Below, in pieces: positions 33,597-49,000 of a stretch of DNA of 64,000 nt (within the stretch, counting starts at the first letter, position 1; each line of letters starts with the position of its first letter). The notes below the pieces were generated by a model. That model did no database searches, was not told the origin of the DNA, and was given only the letters and a program-made list of their open reading frames with translations. The DNA is taken from positions 1,118,501 through 1,182,500 of the forward strand of contig JASJOG010000042.1 of NCBI GenBank assembly GCA_030142905.1, read 5' to 3'. The DNA is from Heliopora coerulea. Taxonomy: Eukaryota; Cnidaria; Anthozoa; Scleralcyonacea; Helioporidae. The translations under genes were made by a program, and so were the position numbers.

Positions 33597-36500
33597 ATAT
33601 AGTAATCTGAAGCTTATCTTTCCTCGTGATCTGATTGGTTGATTATAAGTTAATTTACTCAGATAACATTAGATATCCACCAATACAAATTTTCATTACT
33701 CCGTTTGTTTTACTAGGCTCAATAAATTGACAAGTCCCGATGATAATTAGCGTGCCTTTAAAAGGACTAATAATTTCTCAAACAATAACGGGCAAAGAAA
33801 ACGCATTAACATCATTCCCATAGTTTCCTTCGACTCTTTCATCGATCCTTTACATGCGTTTATATTCTGATTTACAGTTTCAGTTCACTTTAAATACACT
33901 TCATCAGACATTTTAAATACACTTTAGCAAGATTGACACAAGTTGTGAAAGGTTTTCAAATTGGTAAAGTCCAAGGATGGATCAACTTTGAAACAGGGCC
34001 GTAGTGAAGAGTTGATCATTGTGGGGGGAGGGTGTATTAAGGTTTTAGGCCCCCTGCCAAAATGCGTTTGATCAGAAAGATGGCTTTGCTCACTTGAATA
34101 GGGCCCCTACATAACTGATATGGGGAGTTTAGTACTGAAATAGGAGCATTTTGTAACCGGTACTGCGACTTTATTCGCTGAAAGTCCGAAATAGGGCCCC
34201 CCTTCATCATTTCACTGGGGAGTTTCACACCTTAGTGTAGCCAGGAGGGGCAGCAGCTGCCCCCACTTTTCGTCCTAGCCAGGTCTGTCGGTATATCAAT
34301 TACATTTGTCGGTACATTAAGCCGGTATGTCGCGTATTCGTTTGCGTTTGAACTATCAAATTAAAAAATTGTTAAATAAACTCTGGTGAAAGTGAAGTAC
34401 GGAAAGACGTTCAATATAAAATGTTCATAAGGAATTCTGTTTTGTTTCTTTTTTTTTTAACCGACAAAAATGATAGATCCAGTCAACCCTTCTGGACAAA
34501 GTGGTTGTGGTAGAGGTGAAGGCCGAAAAAGATATGTTGGTATATATCATAGCTCACGTGATGTGCGCACTTTTGCGAATCATTTGCGAAATTTAATACC
34601 ATTATACCAGCCAGAGCTAACAAAGTAGAAGTCGTTTATTTCTTTATCGAATTTCAAGTTTCTCATGTCCTCGGTTTGGTTAACTTGATTTTTCCTCAAT
34701 ATTTGTCGGTACATTTAAAATCTCTTCTACCCCCCCCCCCCCTCCCCACTTTCAAATTCCGCGACTGTTTCACCTCACACACACACACACACACCCACCC
34801 AGGACGGCCCTTCTTTAAAAAGGTAAACAAGTAATTACATGAACAGCCGAAAGTTCTGCAGCAGCGCGAAATGAAATACCAAGTGTAGCTAACAGTAATG
34901 TTTGATAGCGACATTAAGTACAAAGGGAAACAACCGAGAGGTCCTCTGGAGTCCATTTGAAATCAAACCGGGATCAATTGCGAGTCAAAAAGTTCATTTA
35001 TAACTCCTTCGCTACATTCAGTTACCAAAATCGATAAGCGGCTCAAATAAGGAGCTGAACAGTATTTTTTCTTATGAGACGACTTCGAACGCATTTTTCC
35101 TTATTGACGTTTCCTGACCTTGAGCTAAGCTAAAACATCGTCTTGTCCAGCATAATGCTTAAGTTGTTTATTATATTACATACTTTACGAAGAGGCTATT
35201 TTGGGATTTGGCGACCTAATTTCGCTAGTTTTTACTGTTGTCGAGATGTGGCCGTTGTAGAGAGGCATCATTTAGAGTAAATATATACAGGTAGAAGATA
35301 GGTTGGGACGAAAATTCATGGCCGGCAACACAAAAACCCAAAAAAAAACAAAACCAAAGCTTAACACATACGTCATATTATTATAAACGATATACTAAAA
35401 CTTTAATCCATAAGGGTATTTATTGTGTTTTCCATTCGAGTATCTTACGATGGAATTTTATCGCTATAAATTATTCGACCTCTTGTATGCCACAGTAAAG
35501 TATATGTTAAGGAGTTAAATCGACGTTTTGGGTTCTCTACCATTCGGGGCGGTGAATGAGTCGCTTCGAAAACACTTCAATAACTTTGTCTTACACTAAC
35601 TTAATCCATTTTGTACTGTTTACAAACTAACCTATTGACAAAAAATCGCCAAGCCAGACATGAAATAACAATTCACCACAAAGTTGAATTTGTGGTGTTG
35701 ACAAAGCCATGTTTTTGCGTGTAAAATAGAGTACGTAAATATTTCTGTACATATATATGTACACTGTACTTACACATATATTCATTAGTACGACAAAAAG
35801 TTAAAAAGTTTATGACTGCCATGACTGTCACTCAGTGACAGCAGTTACCAACCTTTTAACTTTTTACCTTATTTATCACTGTCTACGCAGTATTCTATTC
35901 TTATCTTCAATCATTTGTACAGTATACATGTTTACAAAATAGAATCATGGAAACGTGTGAGCTGATTGACTGAAAAGCCAAGTTTCTATAATTCGACAGT
36001 AAGATGGGAATTGTTCTTCCAGTACATAAGCCATCTTGAACGGTATGGAGAGTTAACGCTTTGACAACAATAAAAAGGGATTGCGAATTGGTAATACTTT
36101 TACAGGTTATTTTACCAGGAGTATAGAAAACTTTTCCACGTATCTCCACCGAGTTACCGAAACAATCGCGGATGTTTGGGAGTACTCTAAATAATACAAT
36201 GTTATAACCCCGTTGATGGTTTGTGTTCCTACCGTCATTCCTCGCTTTTCCAAGTAACCGCTCGCACTTCTCTACCTCAGAGGAAACACGGAAAATGTTT
36301 TCTGGTTTCTTGAAATACGACAAGAAAAGAAGAGGTAAGTGGAAATGACATAGAAAAAGTTCCTCTTCCAGGTTCATGTTTCCTCTACCATTTCTCGCTC
36401 ACCAGATTTCCACTTGTGCCTCAAGATTCTCGTCCACAGATCTCGTCCCTTTCCTTAGCGTAACTGAACGAGAATTTCGTGGTTTCGGAGATACAGACAA

Positions 36501-37059
36501 CGGATAATGCGATTGGCTAACTGAATACAACATATATTAAATGAAGTATAGGGGCATGCTTCGATTAGCAAAAACCGGATGTCCTAATATTTAGGACATA
36601 CAGTGTCTGTGCCTCCATAGCCCCCAGACTTAAAAGTGACGAAATCTGAGATTGAAATACAGAAAATGTTTTCTACTTCCTTAAAAACACAAGCAAAAAA
36701 AGACAGAACAGTACCCCTAGAATGACTTTGTAAGATTTACACATTCAATTTAAATTCGACAAGAAGGAGAAAAGAAAAGACCTAACCGAGTTCTACATAA
36801 AAATAACTAATTTTTTAAGATTTTTATCGGCAGTAATTTACTATTTACAAAACATTTATATAACACAGATTGCTGCGAGTAAAAGTGATTTCTGTGGCTT
36901 GTTGCAGGAACATGAGAATCCTCGGACGACTGTGCGAAAGCATTGCAATGCTGATTTAGTTTTCTCCTTGTTTCGTTCATTTGTGTTTCTTTTTTAATCC
37001 GAACAAATTCAGTTGTTTGTTCGGCAAAGTACGGTGTCGCGGCTGAGAGAGAATTAATA
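33597..37059. other. Intergenic region between the orphan ORF and the BTRC stop
   Basis: No recognisable exon. It holds a poly(C) tract and a (CA)n run near 34731-34799 and a short hairpin at 35797-35872. A 156-codon minus-strand frame (36377-35907) looks like no protein I know and may be BTRC 3' UTR or chance. Confidence 0.4.
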
Positions 37060-40000
37060 CTACCTGGAAGTGGAGACCGTCCCAACGGGTGGCCCGGTCC
37101 GCAACGTTCGAGTGGTAGGTGCATTTTGGTCTGAACAATTGAGAAAGTCCCAGACAAGGATGGTGTCGTCGTGAGAGCTGCTTACAATCTGGAAGTCGTC
37201 AAACTGGAGGCGAAACACGCGACCCGTGTGCTCCTGAAATTACATAGAGGAAGCATGAGTTCACCGAACTGAACAACGCGATGATGTGAAAGACTCAACA
37301 GATGGCTTTTCAGGTAATATTGCTCCTGCATTGTTGTGAGTAAGTGTTATTTCAGGGTTCGAAAATCGCCCAAGAAAACTGGTAAAATGCCAGTTGATTT
37401 AACGATTTGCTTGTAGAAAATAAATGAACTCGCATCGTTTGCGAGTGGACTATGTTCCCTTTTGACTCCTGTGTGATGATTCCCGGTCGTGAAACTGTTT
37501 ATTGCGCTTAAAATAATCGTTCAATGAAGTATTGTACTCAACAAAACGTTCCTCACAAAATCCAAATAAAAACAAACAACACCCATGGACGCCATCTTTA
37601 AAATTTCTAACAAGGTTCACGAAGAGCTTGATAAATTCATTGGCTCGTTGTAAAGGACCACTCAAACAAATGAAAAATGCTTCAGTATTTTAGCTTGCTG
37701 ATGTCTGTTTTTGCTTTGTAAGATTCAAACCCATAAGCACTTTTTAGCTTGCTACTTTCAAGATGCATTTCGAACCCTGTAATTGTTCATTTTATAAACG
37801 TATCCTCACATAATAGTCGGACAATGGGACCATTTATATCACAGAATTAATACCCGCTGGACGTAAGACGTAAAACGGTCCATTTATGCGACAATGAAGT
37901 TGCCGCTGGTGTCAAATATAGCTTACATAATTCGTAAACATTGTTGTACCGTATATATGAACGTTTTACACCTTGTATATGGTGCGTCTCATGTTAACTG
38001 TGGTTGACACGAGCCGTAAACATCACATTTGTACTGTTTATGTCAGTGTTTTACGACTTATGGCGCGTCTAGTTTTAAATATGGTTGACGTAACTCATGA
38101 CGTCATTTTTTGTACTGGCCGTACGACCATTTCCGCACCTAACAGAAGATGCATCTGATTTCAGTCTAATAATAAATATCAAAGCCCAGTACAAAAAGCG
38201 CAACAAAGGCATAATAAATGTTTATTAACATCTATCTTTTCGTTGTTTACTTTTTTCACAAAACGTTAGACGTAAACAAACCTTTATTTATTATGCCTTC
38301 GTTGCGCATTTTGTGCTGGGCTTTGATATTTATTATCAGACTAAGATTCCCGCCTGGACAATCTCTGGCTAACACGTCTGATCTCTGACGTATAAATGGC
38401 GTCATGTATTTTTGATGTTCTTACCACTAGTGTTCGTATGCATAGAGCTGACTGAGGTGTTCTTGGGTCCAACGCCGCTTTGAGATCCCACACTTTGATT
38501 TTCCTGGAAATACAAAAAAGGTGCGAATGAGTTATCTGTGAATAAGATTAAGACACTGTATACTCGATGTTAGAATGAAATCGAGCTGTGACCGAGGTAC
38601 AACGTTGTCACTTCAGTGGTAATCACATCTTATAATACCGTGATTACAAAAGTTTCTTTTGTTTATGAAGGTCGACTCATCCGTGAATTCTCTGCGCATA
38701 TCGATGTGGGAAATTTGGACTAATTTCCCATTTAAGTGGGACAGTTTCTAAATCTCCCATCACTGGAATGCATGCACGAGGGAGAGTTAGAACGGCGAGC
38801 ATACGGTTCAGTGCTCGACCTCAGCGGTAGTCCGCTAGTCCAGGACTAGTAAAAATTGGGTTTGGGCTACTAAAATTTGAGAACTGGTCACTGGGCTAGT
38901 CGTATTAGAAGAGGCTGTGGAAAGATATGTAAAGAAATAAATATTAAGATTCCATTGATCAATAGTTGAGGCATGTTTATTCATTCAATCAATGAACTGT
39001 TATCCCATCAGTCATGATAGTTTCTTTACTTGGTTAATCTTGTATTTTATTTTACTTTTCCGCTATCAGTGAGCATATAGTTTTACTTTAAACTCCTCAC
39101 TGAATATCTTCTTTTTCCATGATCGCTCATGGACAATCAACAGGCTAAAGACAAGCTACATAAGATTGTTTAAATCTCACCAATGAGTCGGACATATAGG
39201 TACAAAAGACAACAACAACATTGTAACGTTTTATGTTTGCTTGCAAACAAAGTTAATTTAACAAAATATAAAAATTAATAAAACACATCAGTTGAAATTA
39301 TACTGACAAAATTCAGGGCTTGGCTACCAGTTGATGCCTTTTAGCTAGTAAATTTTAAACGTCACTAGCCCAGGGACTAGTCAGTTACATAGTTAAGGTC
39401 GAGCACTGCTGTTGTTGAAAGAACACATTTGTGTTTCATATGCATTAGGTTTAGCGAAGAAGGGTTGAACGAAGACGCCCACTGTAGTTAAAGCTTCACA
39501 GAGTTCTCGTGATAAATATTATTGCCCAGCAGATAAAGTTAAAAAGACCCATAAGTACGCAAATTTGCTAAATACATGAAGGAATTTTATTTCTAACGTT
39601 TCGTCACTACACAAGTAACATCATCAGATTGATTACGATTACACGGTCTCTCAGCTTAAATACCTTCCTATTACTTAAATACCTAACTGAGGGACTGTGT
39701 AATCGTGATCACTCTGATGTTACTGGTGTAGTGACAAAACGTTAGAAATAAATTTCCTTCATGTATTTAGCAAATTTGCGTTCTTATGGGTCTTTTTAAA
39801 GTTATCTGCTAAGCAATATTTATCTCGAGAATTCGCTTCCCGCCTGGAACGTCCATCGCTACTGTTTTGACAGAGCTCCTTCATGTTTGTGTCCAAGGTA
39901 TCTTTCATTTTGAACAGTAGTGGCGTGCCACAAACAACTATACTTCAGGAGGAGGTTCAAACGTCTTCTTAAGTCCCGTGAGGCTTTGCAGAAATTCCAT

Positions 40001-43000
40001 CGGCTAACGGCCCTCACTAATGACTAATTTTCCTCATTCCATGGAATTAGCTATAATTACAATTTCGTATTGCCAGGATAAGCATTACGAATTCACACGA
40101 ATTCCGTGTGAGTTATGGCTCCAAGGCCTTCATCCTGGTATCGCCTGAACACAGAGCTTGTCCGTAACCTTTGGCTTTGGTTATAGTTTTGTTGAAGTGT
40201 CATTCATATTGGATTACCCTATCAGCTACTTAAGCTGTTCTCCCTTGAGAGGTCCAGTGTTACTACAGCAGGAAACCGTAGTACCCGGAGAAAACTTCCT
40301 ATGCTTGGTAGAGTCAAACTGGACAACACTCTTGTCACATGTGACCAAGGTGATTTTAATCAGATAACTACAAGATGACGGAATCGACCCGTGGTCACAG
40401 TGGTGAGAGACACGTGCACTACCACTATGTCACCAGTACCCCACCTCTGCACTATATTGTGTATTTACAGCAAGTTGGATATAATGTGGAAACTTACCCA
40501 TCATAGGCTCCACTTACTATCCTTTTGTTATCAAATCTAATACACCTAAAGGAAGAAGAGACTGACGTGACCCAAATACATCATACAGATATTTCACACT
40601 ATGTACACGAGAATTGATCCCCGTTGACTGGAGAACACATTACAGCATCACAACAGCGGTTTCAGACTTGACGTTGCGGGTTGGTAAACGAAAACGTACC
40701 TCACTAATTCCTCATGTCCCTCGAGGACCCTCAAACATGCTCCACATTCGATATCCCAAATTCTAAAAAAGAGATATTAGATGGCGTTATTAGCTACTAC
40801 TGACGGGAACTCAAGCAGTACATCAGACGACTGACATGGCACACAAATATGAAATTCTAGGGATAATTTCCTAATAACGCTGTATAGGGGAACTCTTGAT
40901 ACAACAATCAACGTTTTCACGATTCGTCGACACGTAACACTGCATGAATTCTCTAAACTCGTAACTTTCGTTGAACGTCACTTGAAACTATTCATCTAAT
41001 GTAAACTTACCTTATGGAATTATCAGAAGAACCGCTAACTACAATCCTATCTCGGTATTGCAAGCAAGCAATTCCACGTCGATGGCCATTTAAAGTTCGT
41101 ACAAACTCACAAGTTGATGTGCTCCAAACCTAAAATGCAGAATACCGCAATGAAAACTTTCCGATCAATGACTCTTGTTTTTAAGTCCAAGTCACCCTAA
41201 ATTTTGCTTTACAGTCCGTTTAGTAAAGTCGCTAGGGATTTTCCTCCCCCACTAGCGATCTCGATGGGACAGATTACATGGAAGAATTCCAATCATAGCT
41301 GAATTTCAGCTCGGCTAACCGGCTGAAATTTGAAAATTTCAGTTTGCATCATGTAAACGCTGGATACTTTTTCCAGGCCTGAAATTCTTCGAGTAACCAG
41401 CTCCCTAAAACACAGTTTGCGCGACGCCCATCCACAGAATAAGATCTTCGCCGACGATTCTGCACCCTGAGGTATACGACATATCTCTTAACAACACAAC
41501 CCTTGCATATGATTCGTTCAAGAACATTGCATTACATCCCAGTGAGCAAATCTTTTATATCGTAACGAACAACTATATAGAGTAGATCACAGATAATTGT
41601 TTCCTCACGGTATGCCTTCCAGCGACGAGTAAAATCGTCTGGCGTTACCGTCTGAATGAGTTAATGTGTTAGTTTTTAAATCCTGATGGTATGGCTTCCA
41701 AAGGCGAGTAAATTGTCTGGCGTTTGTAAGAGTAAAAGAATAAGGGTTCGGCAAGGTCTGCAAAGCACTTCGGTAATGCTAAGTTTCCTATGTTAAAGAT
41801 TCGCCAAATCACCTGCCCAGGCACCGTTGACAAGCTCGAGAATGTAACTGGGGCAAGTAGTTCATTCCTCAAGATTGCCAGCCTGGTAACTTCATACATT
41901 AGATTACTTGATATAGAGTCGTTCTCTGACCTGGAAATATTTTATATTCGAGCTTTCAACCGTCTGGCTACAGTCTTCAACGGGAAGACTGTAGCCAGAT
42001 AGTCGAAAGCTCGAAAATAAAATATTTCCAGGTCAGAGAACGACTCTTTATATCATGTATAAACCTGACCGCGCATCCTCTATCTTTAAATTAGATTACT
42101 TATTTTTAATCACGATAATATAAGTATTAAATTTCATTCTCTAAAAACAACCTTTAAAAGCCAGACTGGAATAATGGAAAATAATACTACTCTCCGGTGC
42201 TGTGTATTTTTCCTCATTGCAAAGCTTCCATTGATGGAAGTCAACTTCAATCAATGGTTTAATCCCTTCAGAAATTGCTCGCTAACCGAAGTATTATACC
42301 ACAAGGATTATAAATCTTTGTTCGGAGGTGTGGTTCTTTTTCAAACTTTTAATTACTTTTATCTGTTACCTTTATGGTTCTGTCTCCCGACGCAGACACA
42401 ATGTATTTATCATCAAAATCAACGACATTCACGGCTGCCCTGTGTCCAACCAAGACTCTACGCAAGATGATGTCTGTCGGCGAATGCATGTCCCACACAG
42501 CAATAGAACGATCTTTTGAACACGTCACCATCATCCCATCTTGAAACCTCAAGTGCAAAACTGCCTCACAGTGATGTACAAGGTTATTGACCATTTCTGT
42601 TGTATGTATGTTCCATACTCTATGAAGGAACGAAAAACATCCCGAGCGAGTATTAATCGACACTCTTGGACTTGGGACAAAAAAAAGATTACCACACTTT
42701 CTCAAGCGCATTAATAATTCATGAGTATATCATTCAAGCAGACGCGCTGAATGGCACCAGGTGAGCAAACTTGAAATACCATGCAAATACTGGGCGGAGG
42801 ACTAAAGTCTGGTTCACACTTCAACATAAGCATAAGATTAAAACAAAAGGCAAAACAAAGGAATGAAGTCAACCATGGGACATAAGGATCGTCGTAAGCA
42901 TAAGCGTAAGATCATAGTCCAAGCATAGGCCAAAGACCGAACAAAAGACGAAACAAAGAAAAATTCTTTTTGTTTGATCTTCGCAAGTCTAAGAGGAAAT

Positions 43001-46000
43001 GTCATGTTTGTTTTCGTATTGACCTTGTCCTTATGCTAATGTCGCAAGTGTGAACCAGGATTAGAACGATTTTTTTCCAGTCCTAGGACTGGAAACAATA
43101 GTTCAAGTCCTTGGATTTAAAATATAATTTCACACAATCAGTTTATTTATCGATGCACTCATTACTAATGCACTAATTCATCGTGCCAATACACTAATTG
43201 ATACTGAGAAATGATTCAAAGGCCTCCAATTCGGACTAGACCGGGTTTTCAAGTACTCGGAATTCGTTCTAATCCCCGGCTTCGCCTCAAACTAGAACAA
43301 ATTCCTGGTACTTGAAAACCCGGTCAAATCGTCATCGTCGGCCTTTAAATATTACATCACCCATGAAAGGAACGAAACTCAAGCATTTTGGTGATCAATG
43401 CGACCGAAATTCTGACATTCATTGATGAAAAAGTAATTGCCGTTGCTAATGTGGAGCACACATAACTTGTGCTCTTCTTTTTCCCAAGTTGAAATCGCGT
43501 TTATAGTTTTAGGCAAATCTAAACAAACTTTTCCATAGAGTAAATCAGTTGAATCTCAGTCTCTAAAGCTCACCAGATTATTCCACTGCTAAATGAGTGA
43601 ACTGAACGACGCTTGCTGGGGTGTCACATTCATACAGAGTTGTGTCCATACAGAAGACAAGAATATCCGAAAAAAATAGAATTGTCGGTTCAGAGTTCAC
43701 TCGGGGGAAGTGTCTCCCGGAACGTCGCAAAACGCAACTTTGTATAGTTCAAGGCAAGATAAAAACAATCAAAGAAAAAGAATATGTTTTGATTATGGGG
43801 GAGACAACTACATTATTTTATCTGACGACTATGTTTCAAATAAACTGAAACCCAGAGGGTGTACACCAGACAAAAATATGTCTTTTAGGACTGAACTAAG
43901 TACCTAACCATGCTTGTTGACTTCATTATTTCTTTGCATTGTATGACCGAACGTGCAGACTCTTATACACTACTTGTTACTGTTCCCTTTTTACTCCCTC
44001 AAACGACGTTTCAAAATAAATTTTAAATGTATGCTAATTAATTTCCCCACCATCAATAAGTAAATTTAAGAATGTGCGGGTAAGAGGAAACGAGTTCATG
44101 CACTGGAACAAGACTGGTTTGACACTGACGTAGAAGAAAAATGCAGAAAACTGTTTATTCCGCACTATATTATAACTACCACTCCTGTCAGGTCCAACAA
44201 AACCTTTACTGCCCCTATTCAACCCTACCCATACACTGTACTCCAGGTAACCAGGTGTGTAAACATTTAGAAAACAAGTCAACGCTCCATAGCCAACCAA
44301 AATAGTTCAAATTAGTACTGAGCAAAACGGCACTCCTTATAATTCCACCTCTCCCAGGGTCGGGACGAAAATTAAAGATTATCCTTCAAATCTCTAGAAA
44401 TTTGGTTTAACACTTGTTGATTCCATTCCTTAAGGTACTTTCATCATTGTATGAAAATAAATTAATTTATTAATCTGCACTTTATTTCTTCCAGTAGTCT
44501 TGAATATCTTGGAAGCATTATTTGCAAAATGTTATTTCCAAGGACAGCAGAACTGTGGTTGAGCTACAGTGGCAAAGCTACTCTAAGAAAAGCAACTGGT
44601 CATCCTATGCAAACTTAATATTAAAGTATCTATTCACAGCAACAGGACCATGCTGTGCAAATATAAAATTTTGCACAATATTAAGATATTAAGCAAAACA
44701 TATCCGTAACAATATTTTGCTGCAACTTCTAGTCATGCTTAGCATAACCACTACACTGGCCACTATCTCTTGTATTTTTATATAGAAACCATTGCAGGAG
44801 TGGATATATATGGCTTGATACTGAATATTGTTGATCATTTTAAATTTGCATAGCATGACCTGCTACTATACTTAGATAAAGTTCAATTTCCATAGCATGA
44901 TCACTTGCTATGTTTAGCTATGCCACTGCTGAGAAATACACGTATACTTTTTTTAAATCAGTACCCAATCATGCTTAAGTAATTACAACAAAGGATAGAG
45001 TATCCACTCATCTGTTTGACAGATCTGTGGCTGAATTTACTGGTCCTTGACAAATGAGATGCACAATTCATTTTTCTTATAAAGCATGTTGACCAAAAAT
45101 GGATGTAGCAACATTTCAAAGTGGGTGCAGTACAAACCCAAGAAACCTTTGAAGAGTAAAAAGACTATCAAATGATAAAACATTTGGAGTATTCAAAGGT
45201 ATGTACCTTTTCTCACCACTTGTTCTCTCCCAATAGTTAGCATGTTGCTTACTATGAGTGGTAATATGTCCTAATTTCAGCCCTTAATATGGTACTTATT
45301 TGCATCAAAATTGCTCACTTAAAATTGTATTTAAAAAGGCTTATTAGTTGAGAAGCTCATGTAATATCACCACTGTACCTGACAGTTGAATCACTTGATC
45401 CTGTTACAATAATATTCTCATCATACTGCAAACAAAGTACTGAACCAGTGTGACCAGTCAACACTCGAGTGCTTTCCAGTGATTTTCTGTCCCAAATCTG
45501 TATAAAAAACAAACACAAAACATTAACAACCACAATTTCCATCACCAAAATCATCCAACAAATCATGATAGTCTCAAAACATGATAGTCAGTTGATATGT
45601 GGTACCATTGAAACCTTTCTTGACTGAAACAAGAGCAGGGAAATGTAACTTAATTTTATATAGTTTTCCAACTTTAGCAAAATGTATTTGACCTGAACAC
45701 TCATTACCCCCATTGTTGTTTCCTTATTTTGAAATTTTGGGGGTGTAAGTCATGGGGTTGTTCATATTTGTTAACTGTTTTCCATGGTCATGTGTTTGAC
45801 TGATTTTTGGAGCTATCCAACCTTCCAATTATCAGTGAGTTTATTCAACACTGATATTTAAATACAGTTATGAAATAATGATAATGATTATAATAAACTA
45901 TACAAGAGCAAGGTTCAAGCTAACTTTAATAACCATACAGTTAGATGAGACAGTAAACTTAATGACAACAAGTGCAGCATCAGTCCTTGCCTGAAAAGGC

Positions 46001-49000
46001 ATTCAATTGAGTTTGCACACATAGTGCTTGCCTCAAAACACATTGGATGCAACTTCAATCACACATCTGCTATTAACTTCATCAACTAATGATTGAAGAA
46101 CCATGACTTTTATATTTTGAAATATGCTGTTCTTTTGTAGAATATTTTCATCAAGAGACACTTTTGACTCTGGAAAATTATTAAGTTATGTTTTGGTTTA
46201 CTGTTCAGTTGCCAGTCAGATCTTCAAAATCTATATATTGTTCAGAATGTATCAAGTTATCGAATACTTCATTGCCAAATTGCTGGGTTAGGCACAATAA
46301 ATGTTACAGTTTTCTGCCAACCCTGCTTAGTTACAGAAATATAGACAAGTATCTACTGTAATATACTATTGTTTTTGGTATGTGCATGAAAAAAGAGCAC
46401 CTTGAGTTACTGAGGAGTGTTATCTATAAAGCACCTCTGTTTTGCTTAGAGCAAGGCATGCAGCATCATCCTTACTTTGATTGTGTTATCCCTTAAGCCA
46501 CTGACAATTTTCTCATCATCATACTGCAGACAGTAAACTCCTTTGCTATTCTCACTACGACAAACTATCCGGTGCAACTGATGTCGACCAGTCCTCCAGT
46601 TTGTCTCAATTGCCTAAAATAGGAAAAAGGAGAACAAAGAAAATGAATTTTATGTTTATTCCTTCCTCACATATAATTTACAAGTCAACTGAAAACAAAA
46701 TTAAACTAAGTGGAAGACATGTTCACACATTACCTCAAGATCAGCAATTATCTGTGGGTACAGTTTGCGGAAAAACGAGTCTTTCTGTGGATCATCAGAT
46801 TTGCCCTTTGATAAATATTGACCCCTAAAATGTTTGTAAAGTTAATTTTCTTCTGATTCTCAGAAACTCAACTTTTAGATTCACACAAAATGCTTCTAAA
46901 AATGCTTTAAAACATGTCAGCTATCTTTACTTAAACTAGCAAAGAGGTATTTACAGGGCTCAAGTTTTATCATGGCCATTGCCCCTGATAAGGGAAAAAT
47001 GGCCATGAATAAAATGAAATTGTACTTAAAATCCAAGGCCACATTGGCACTGATGGGTATTTCAGCAAAGCACACACATATATCATGCTGATAGTAACTG
47101 CATGAATTTCTGGCTAAAATTATTGCATTTTTGAGTGAGGTTCCTGACAGTGTGCAACCAGTCATTTGTATGAACCATTTTCATTTGGTGTTGGAGTGAA
47201 GCACAATGCACCTACTAATAAACCAACTGATAATGCTAATTGTTTTGATGAAACAGCCACTGCTAGAACAGCTGAGCCAATTTAGCAATAAACAGCTCAC
47301 AAACTGAGAGCAAAGCTGATAAACATTCTAGAAAAAGTGGTGGCAGAACTCATGGGTTACAGCTATAAAAAAACTGGAATTGAGACTGGCTAGAATGTAA
47401 AGAGGATGGAATTGAAGTGAACTCTTTAATGTTGCTTAGGGCAGCCAGCAATGAGCATCAAGGTCAAAAACAGTTCTTTGTTTGCAAGGCCTATATAAAT
47501 GGCATACAGAAACACACTGTACTGATAAGTACAGTACCATGCAAAATAACTGGTTGTACAAATGAATGTTGTGAATGTAAGTACCTTGAAACACAAATCA
47601 ACCAAAACTCCTGTTCATAAATTGGTCCTCTAAATGAATGTTTGAAAATGCTTTATATACAGCCAAATATTTGACATTGGTAAGAAAGAAAATGGCTTTT
47701 GATAGCCACAAGCAGATGAAATTACCTAAGCCATTTTTGGATTAGAATTGAAAAAAATAAATTTGAGTTTTGATTTACCAAACACTGGTTATAATACTCA
47801 TTACCACATTCAGCAGACATCATGTGCTCAACAAAGTTTGTGCCAAGGGGTCAAATTTAGTTGCAGACATTGTGGACATGGCTAACAATAGCTGGAAAAT
47901 GTCCATTAATAGAAAAACATTTTCATTTATTCAGTGGCCAGTTTTGGCCAATGATTGAGTTCACAAGGATTAGGCAACATTTACTGAAATGTTATAAGCA
48001 AATAATTCTATTAAACTAATAAAAAACATGCCTCTCAACCCCATATAATAATTATCATTGAAAATAGAAATCTGTGTAAAAAATGGAATTCTATTAGACC
48101 ATTCCAATATCCTATATTTCACACAGCAAGCAACCCCAAATTTCCTGAGATTTTGCAATGTAAATTTTAATCTCCATACAGTATGTGCTGTGCTACTTGT
48201 CCAATTTTAAATGTTATAAGTGTTTGGATACCTACTCTCTATAGTATGACTGCAAAAGTTTGGCCCTGATAAAACAAACATGTTTGAGGATGATGAAATT
48301 TCAAGACAATATGCTAGGACATACCATAAATGATTGATTAAGCACCACGGTGCTTATTTGCATTTTTCCAGTTAAAGATGTGGCGTTTATTTGAGAGCGG
48401 TGCTTATTCGAAAGCAGCGCTTATTTCAAAGACAGATAAAACATTTAGTGTAATATATAGAGAATAAAGAAGGCACGTATTATTGTTGGGCACGTCCCTA
48501 TAGAACTTTCAAGTCTAACTGATTATTTTCTGAAGGTGGATGAATCAAATAGCGTCTTAGCTGAAGTTACGGGGGTAAAAGAAAGCACGAGGTTGGGCTG
48601 GTGGTTCCCGCAAAGTTTACAAGATACACCATAAATCGACAACATGCACAGGTGTTAGACTCAGAGTTGAGCAAGAAGGAGGAGAAATTTATACACCTAG
48701 AATTATATGGTTAGAGCGTCTAACTGGTCATCAGAAGGTTGCGGGTTCGATCCCTGTCTGGGGCTCAGAAATCATTTTCTGAGAATCGAGCTTGAAGATC
48801 ATTCATCTACCTTAATATATCCATGCTCTCACATTTCTCAAACATCAAACATACACTCAGCCAGATTAGCAATTTGGACACCCAAGTTCCAGATCCAGGC
48901 TAAGACTACATCAATGGTTCAATCTGTTTTGCACTAATTCTTGCATTTGCATAAGGTTTGAGTAATGATTTTAATGCAGCATAAGGTATCTGAGTAATAT

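Noticed and set aside
35907..36377. A 156-codon minus-strand ORF as a gene
   Set aside because: No recognisable motif, no splice partners, and it lies just past the BTRC stop, where a 3' UTR is expected.
36807..37157. A 116-codon frame as an independent protein
   Set aside because: It is the last BTRC exon read past the extra base plus 3' UTR, not a separate gene.
41925..42035. Hammerhead ribozyme in the AGTCGAAAGCT fold-backs (also 53345-53525)
   Set aside because: GAAGA and GAAA with a pairable stem lie in the right order, but the leading CU of CUGANGA and a usable cleavage triplet are missing in all four arms.
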